Source of the DNA: Yponomeuta sedellus
Taxonomy: Eukaryota; Arthropoda; Insecta; Lepidoptera; Yponomeutidae
Direction: 5' to 3'
DNA length: 64,000 nucleotides
Assembly (NCBI GenBank): GCA_934045075.1
Contig: OW203744.1
Span: 310,001-374,000, forward strand
Shown here: positions 63,188 through 64,000 of the stretch, piece after piece
How the letters are laid out: the number at the start of each line of letters is the position of its first letter
How positions within the stretch are numbered: position 1 is the stretch's first letter
Notes under the pieces: model-generated
What the model was told of the DNA's origin: nothing
Databases searched by the model: none
What the model saw: the letters and a program-made list of their open reading frames with translations, nothing else
Made by a program: the position numbers and the translations under genes

Positions 63188-63256
63188 ACACTATTTTTAT
63201 TTTTAATGCACTAACCCGTGCTAAGGAACAAATTTTTAGCCTCTAAATAGGTTTTT
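63188..63256 (-). repeat. 69-bp family A twin-primed stub, 15-bp TSD
   Basis: AAATATCACCTCACT flanks it at 63173-63187 and 63257-63271. Only the 3' tail (- sense) and a 22-base inverted body piece (TTAGCCTCTAAATAGGTTTT) are present. It is the shortest family-A insertion in the window and probably the youngest, as the duplication is perfect. Confidence 0.88.
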
Positions 63257-63271
63257 AAATATCACCTCACT

Positions 63272-63484
63272 GTTTGAGACTACCCCCACCTTCTCCACCT
63301 GTTGGTTGGCTAGAATAAAATACTATTTAGTATTTAAGCCCGCCAATTGTACAATCTTTACAGCGAAGATAATACTAATGCTGAAGAAAGTGAGTTGTTT
63401 GTATTTGATCACTGGACGATTCCAAAACGAAAAAAAAATCACCTTATGTTTTTACTTTGGTGTAGATAAGTACTCAATACTTTG
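63272..63484. other. Unassigned
   Basis: Nothing recognisable. Confidence 0.3.
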
Positions 63485-63590
63485 GTTTTAATTCATCATT
63501 ATCATCAGCCCATTATGTCCCCACCGTGGGACACGGGTCTCTTCTCTGTGGAAGGTATAGGCCATACTCCACCATGAAGGCCAAATCAAT
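63485..63590 (-). repeat. Family B-like divergent 3' end
   Basis: TCATCAGCCCATTATGTCCC, GGGACACGGGTCTCTTCTC and CCATACTCCACCATGAAGGC; same subfamily as 29700-29840. Confidence 0.6.
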
Positions 63591-64000
63591 TGCCAAAAAA
63601 ATTGGCATTAATCGCGTTATTTTAAGTTGTACATTGCTTGTCTTGCATCGAATATTAAACACGAGTTCCAAATATATTATTAAAACTTGACTGCTCACCC
63701 ACTGCTTTTGTATTGAACACGAAGTAAATATTTAAGTACCTGTCTGCTCTTTCTTTTGTGAGAAGTCTGGAGAGATACGAGTGATACTTAAGTATTAGGC
63801 ACTTACTGAAATTCTCAATTCAAAATCCAGCGGATAAGCTGCATATTTGATGAGTGAACTACCTCGCTTGTAATCTTCAATCTGTGGAGAGTATGCGTAG
63901 TGATAGCCCCGTACTCTCTCACTGTGAGACGACGTGTAGGCTGCTTGTTTAGTTCTTGAAGCTGTCTTGAATGCTATCCATAGGTCCGTGCCGTGCTTCG
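63591..64000. other. Mostly unassigned
   Basis: 63860-63960 (AATCTTCAATCTGTGGAGAG, CGTACTCTCTCACTGTGAGA) resembles the family X 3' end. The last bases are cut by the window edge. Confidence 0.35.

Overview
This window looks like insect nuclear DNA, most probably from a moth or butterfly (Lepidoptera). There are no bacterial-style genes, almost every long open frame lies in repeats, and the repeat content (several short tRNA-like retroposons with target-site duplications, a Penelope-like element, an RT-bearing LINE ending in ATGT repeats, mariner and Harbinger-like remnants) matches what I know of lepidopteran intergenic and intronic DNA. No species can be named.

Genic signal is thin. One convincing GC-rich exon lies at 680-822 (+), with good splice sites and nearly all third codon positions G or C. 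About 42 kb downstream, at 43163-43186 on the same strand, a pyrimidine tract runs into CAG|GTAAGT, a 3' splice site fused to a perfect 5' splice site. This is the arrangement of a recursive (ratchet) splice site in a very long intron; the alternative is a short terminal exon (43181-43248). A weak exon candidate is at 12353-12573. The simplest reading is that most of the window is one large intron on the + strand.

The rest is layered repeats. For convenience I label families by letter. A: ~307-bp unit with an internal 73-nt tRNA-like cloverleaf. B: ~350-400-bp SINE starting CGCTCGTGGCCTAG and ending GGGTTGATA. C: 3' end of a retroposon ending in GAAGAA repeats. D: LINE with RT, ending in ATGT repeats. 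E: Penelope-like. F and G: unclassified retroposon-like repeats (G ends in AATAAAA plus ATTTC repeats). T, U, V, W, X: further tRNA-headed SINEs. Y: short repeat found next to D and inside B.

Regions: 1-2.1 kb exon, then C and B; 2.1-5.7 kb A, B and a Penelope-like element on the - strand; 6.2-9.4 kb stacked B, A and a 1.04-kb palindromic TIR element; 10-12.9 kb B and a foldback TIR element; 12.9-17.5 kb A composite and a LINE insertion with a 463-bp ATGT tail; 18-22 kb A, U, a GC-rich inverted-repeat retroposon and B; 22.1-24.5 kb a Harbinger-like element holding a 47-bp minisatellite; 26-32 kb B, W, C, T and microsatellites; 32-37 kb A hairpin, X, U and a palindromic mariner derivative; 38-39.3 kb a 68-bp minisatellite invaded by B which was itself invaded by A; 39-47 kb B, V, the recursive splice candidate, a GGAT/GGAC microsatellite and D; 47-57 kb A hairpins and concatemers, C, D, B, T; 57-64 kb C, B, Penelope termini, a 33-bp minisatellite and a 650-bp foldback of G.

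The most unusual recurrent signal is family A. At least six insertions bounded by 9-15-bp target-site duplications contain both orientations of the unit, or more than one unit, inside a single duplication pair. That points to inversion and template jumping during target-primed insertion of a tRNA-like RNA.
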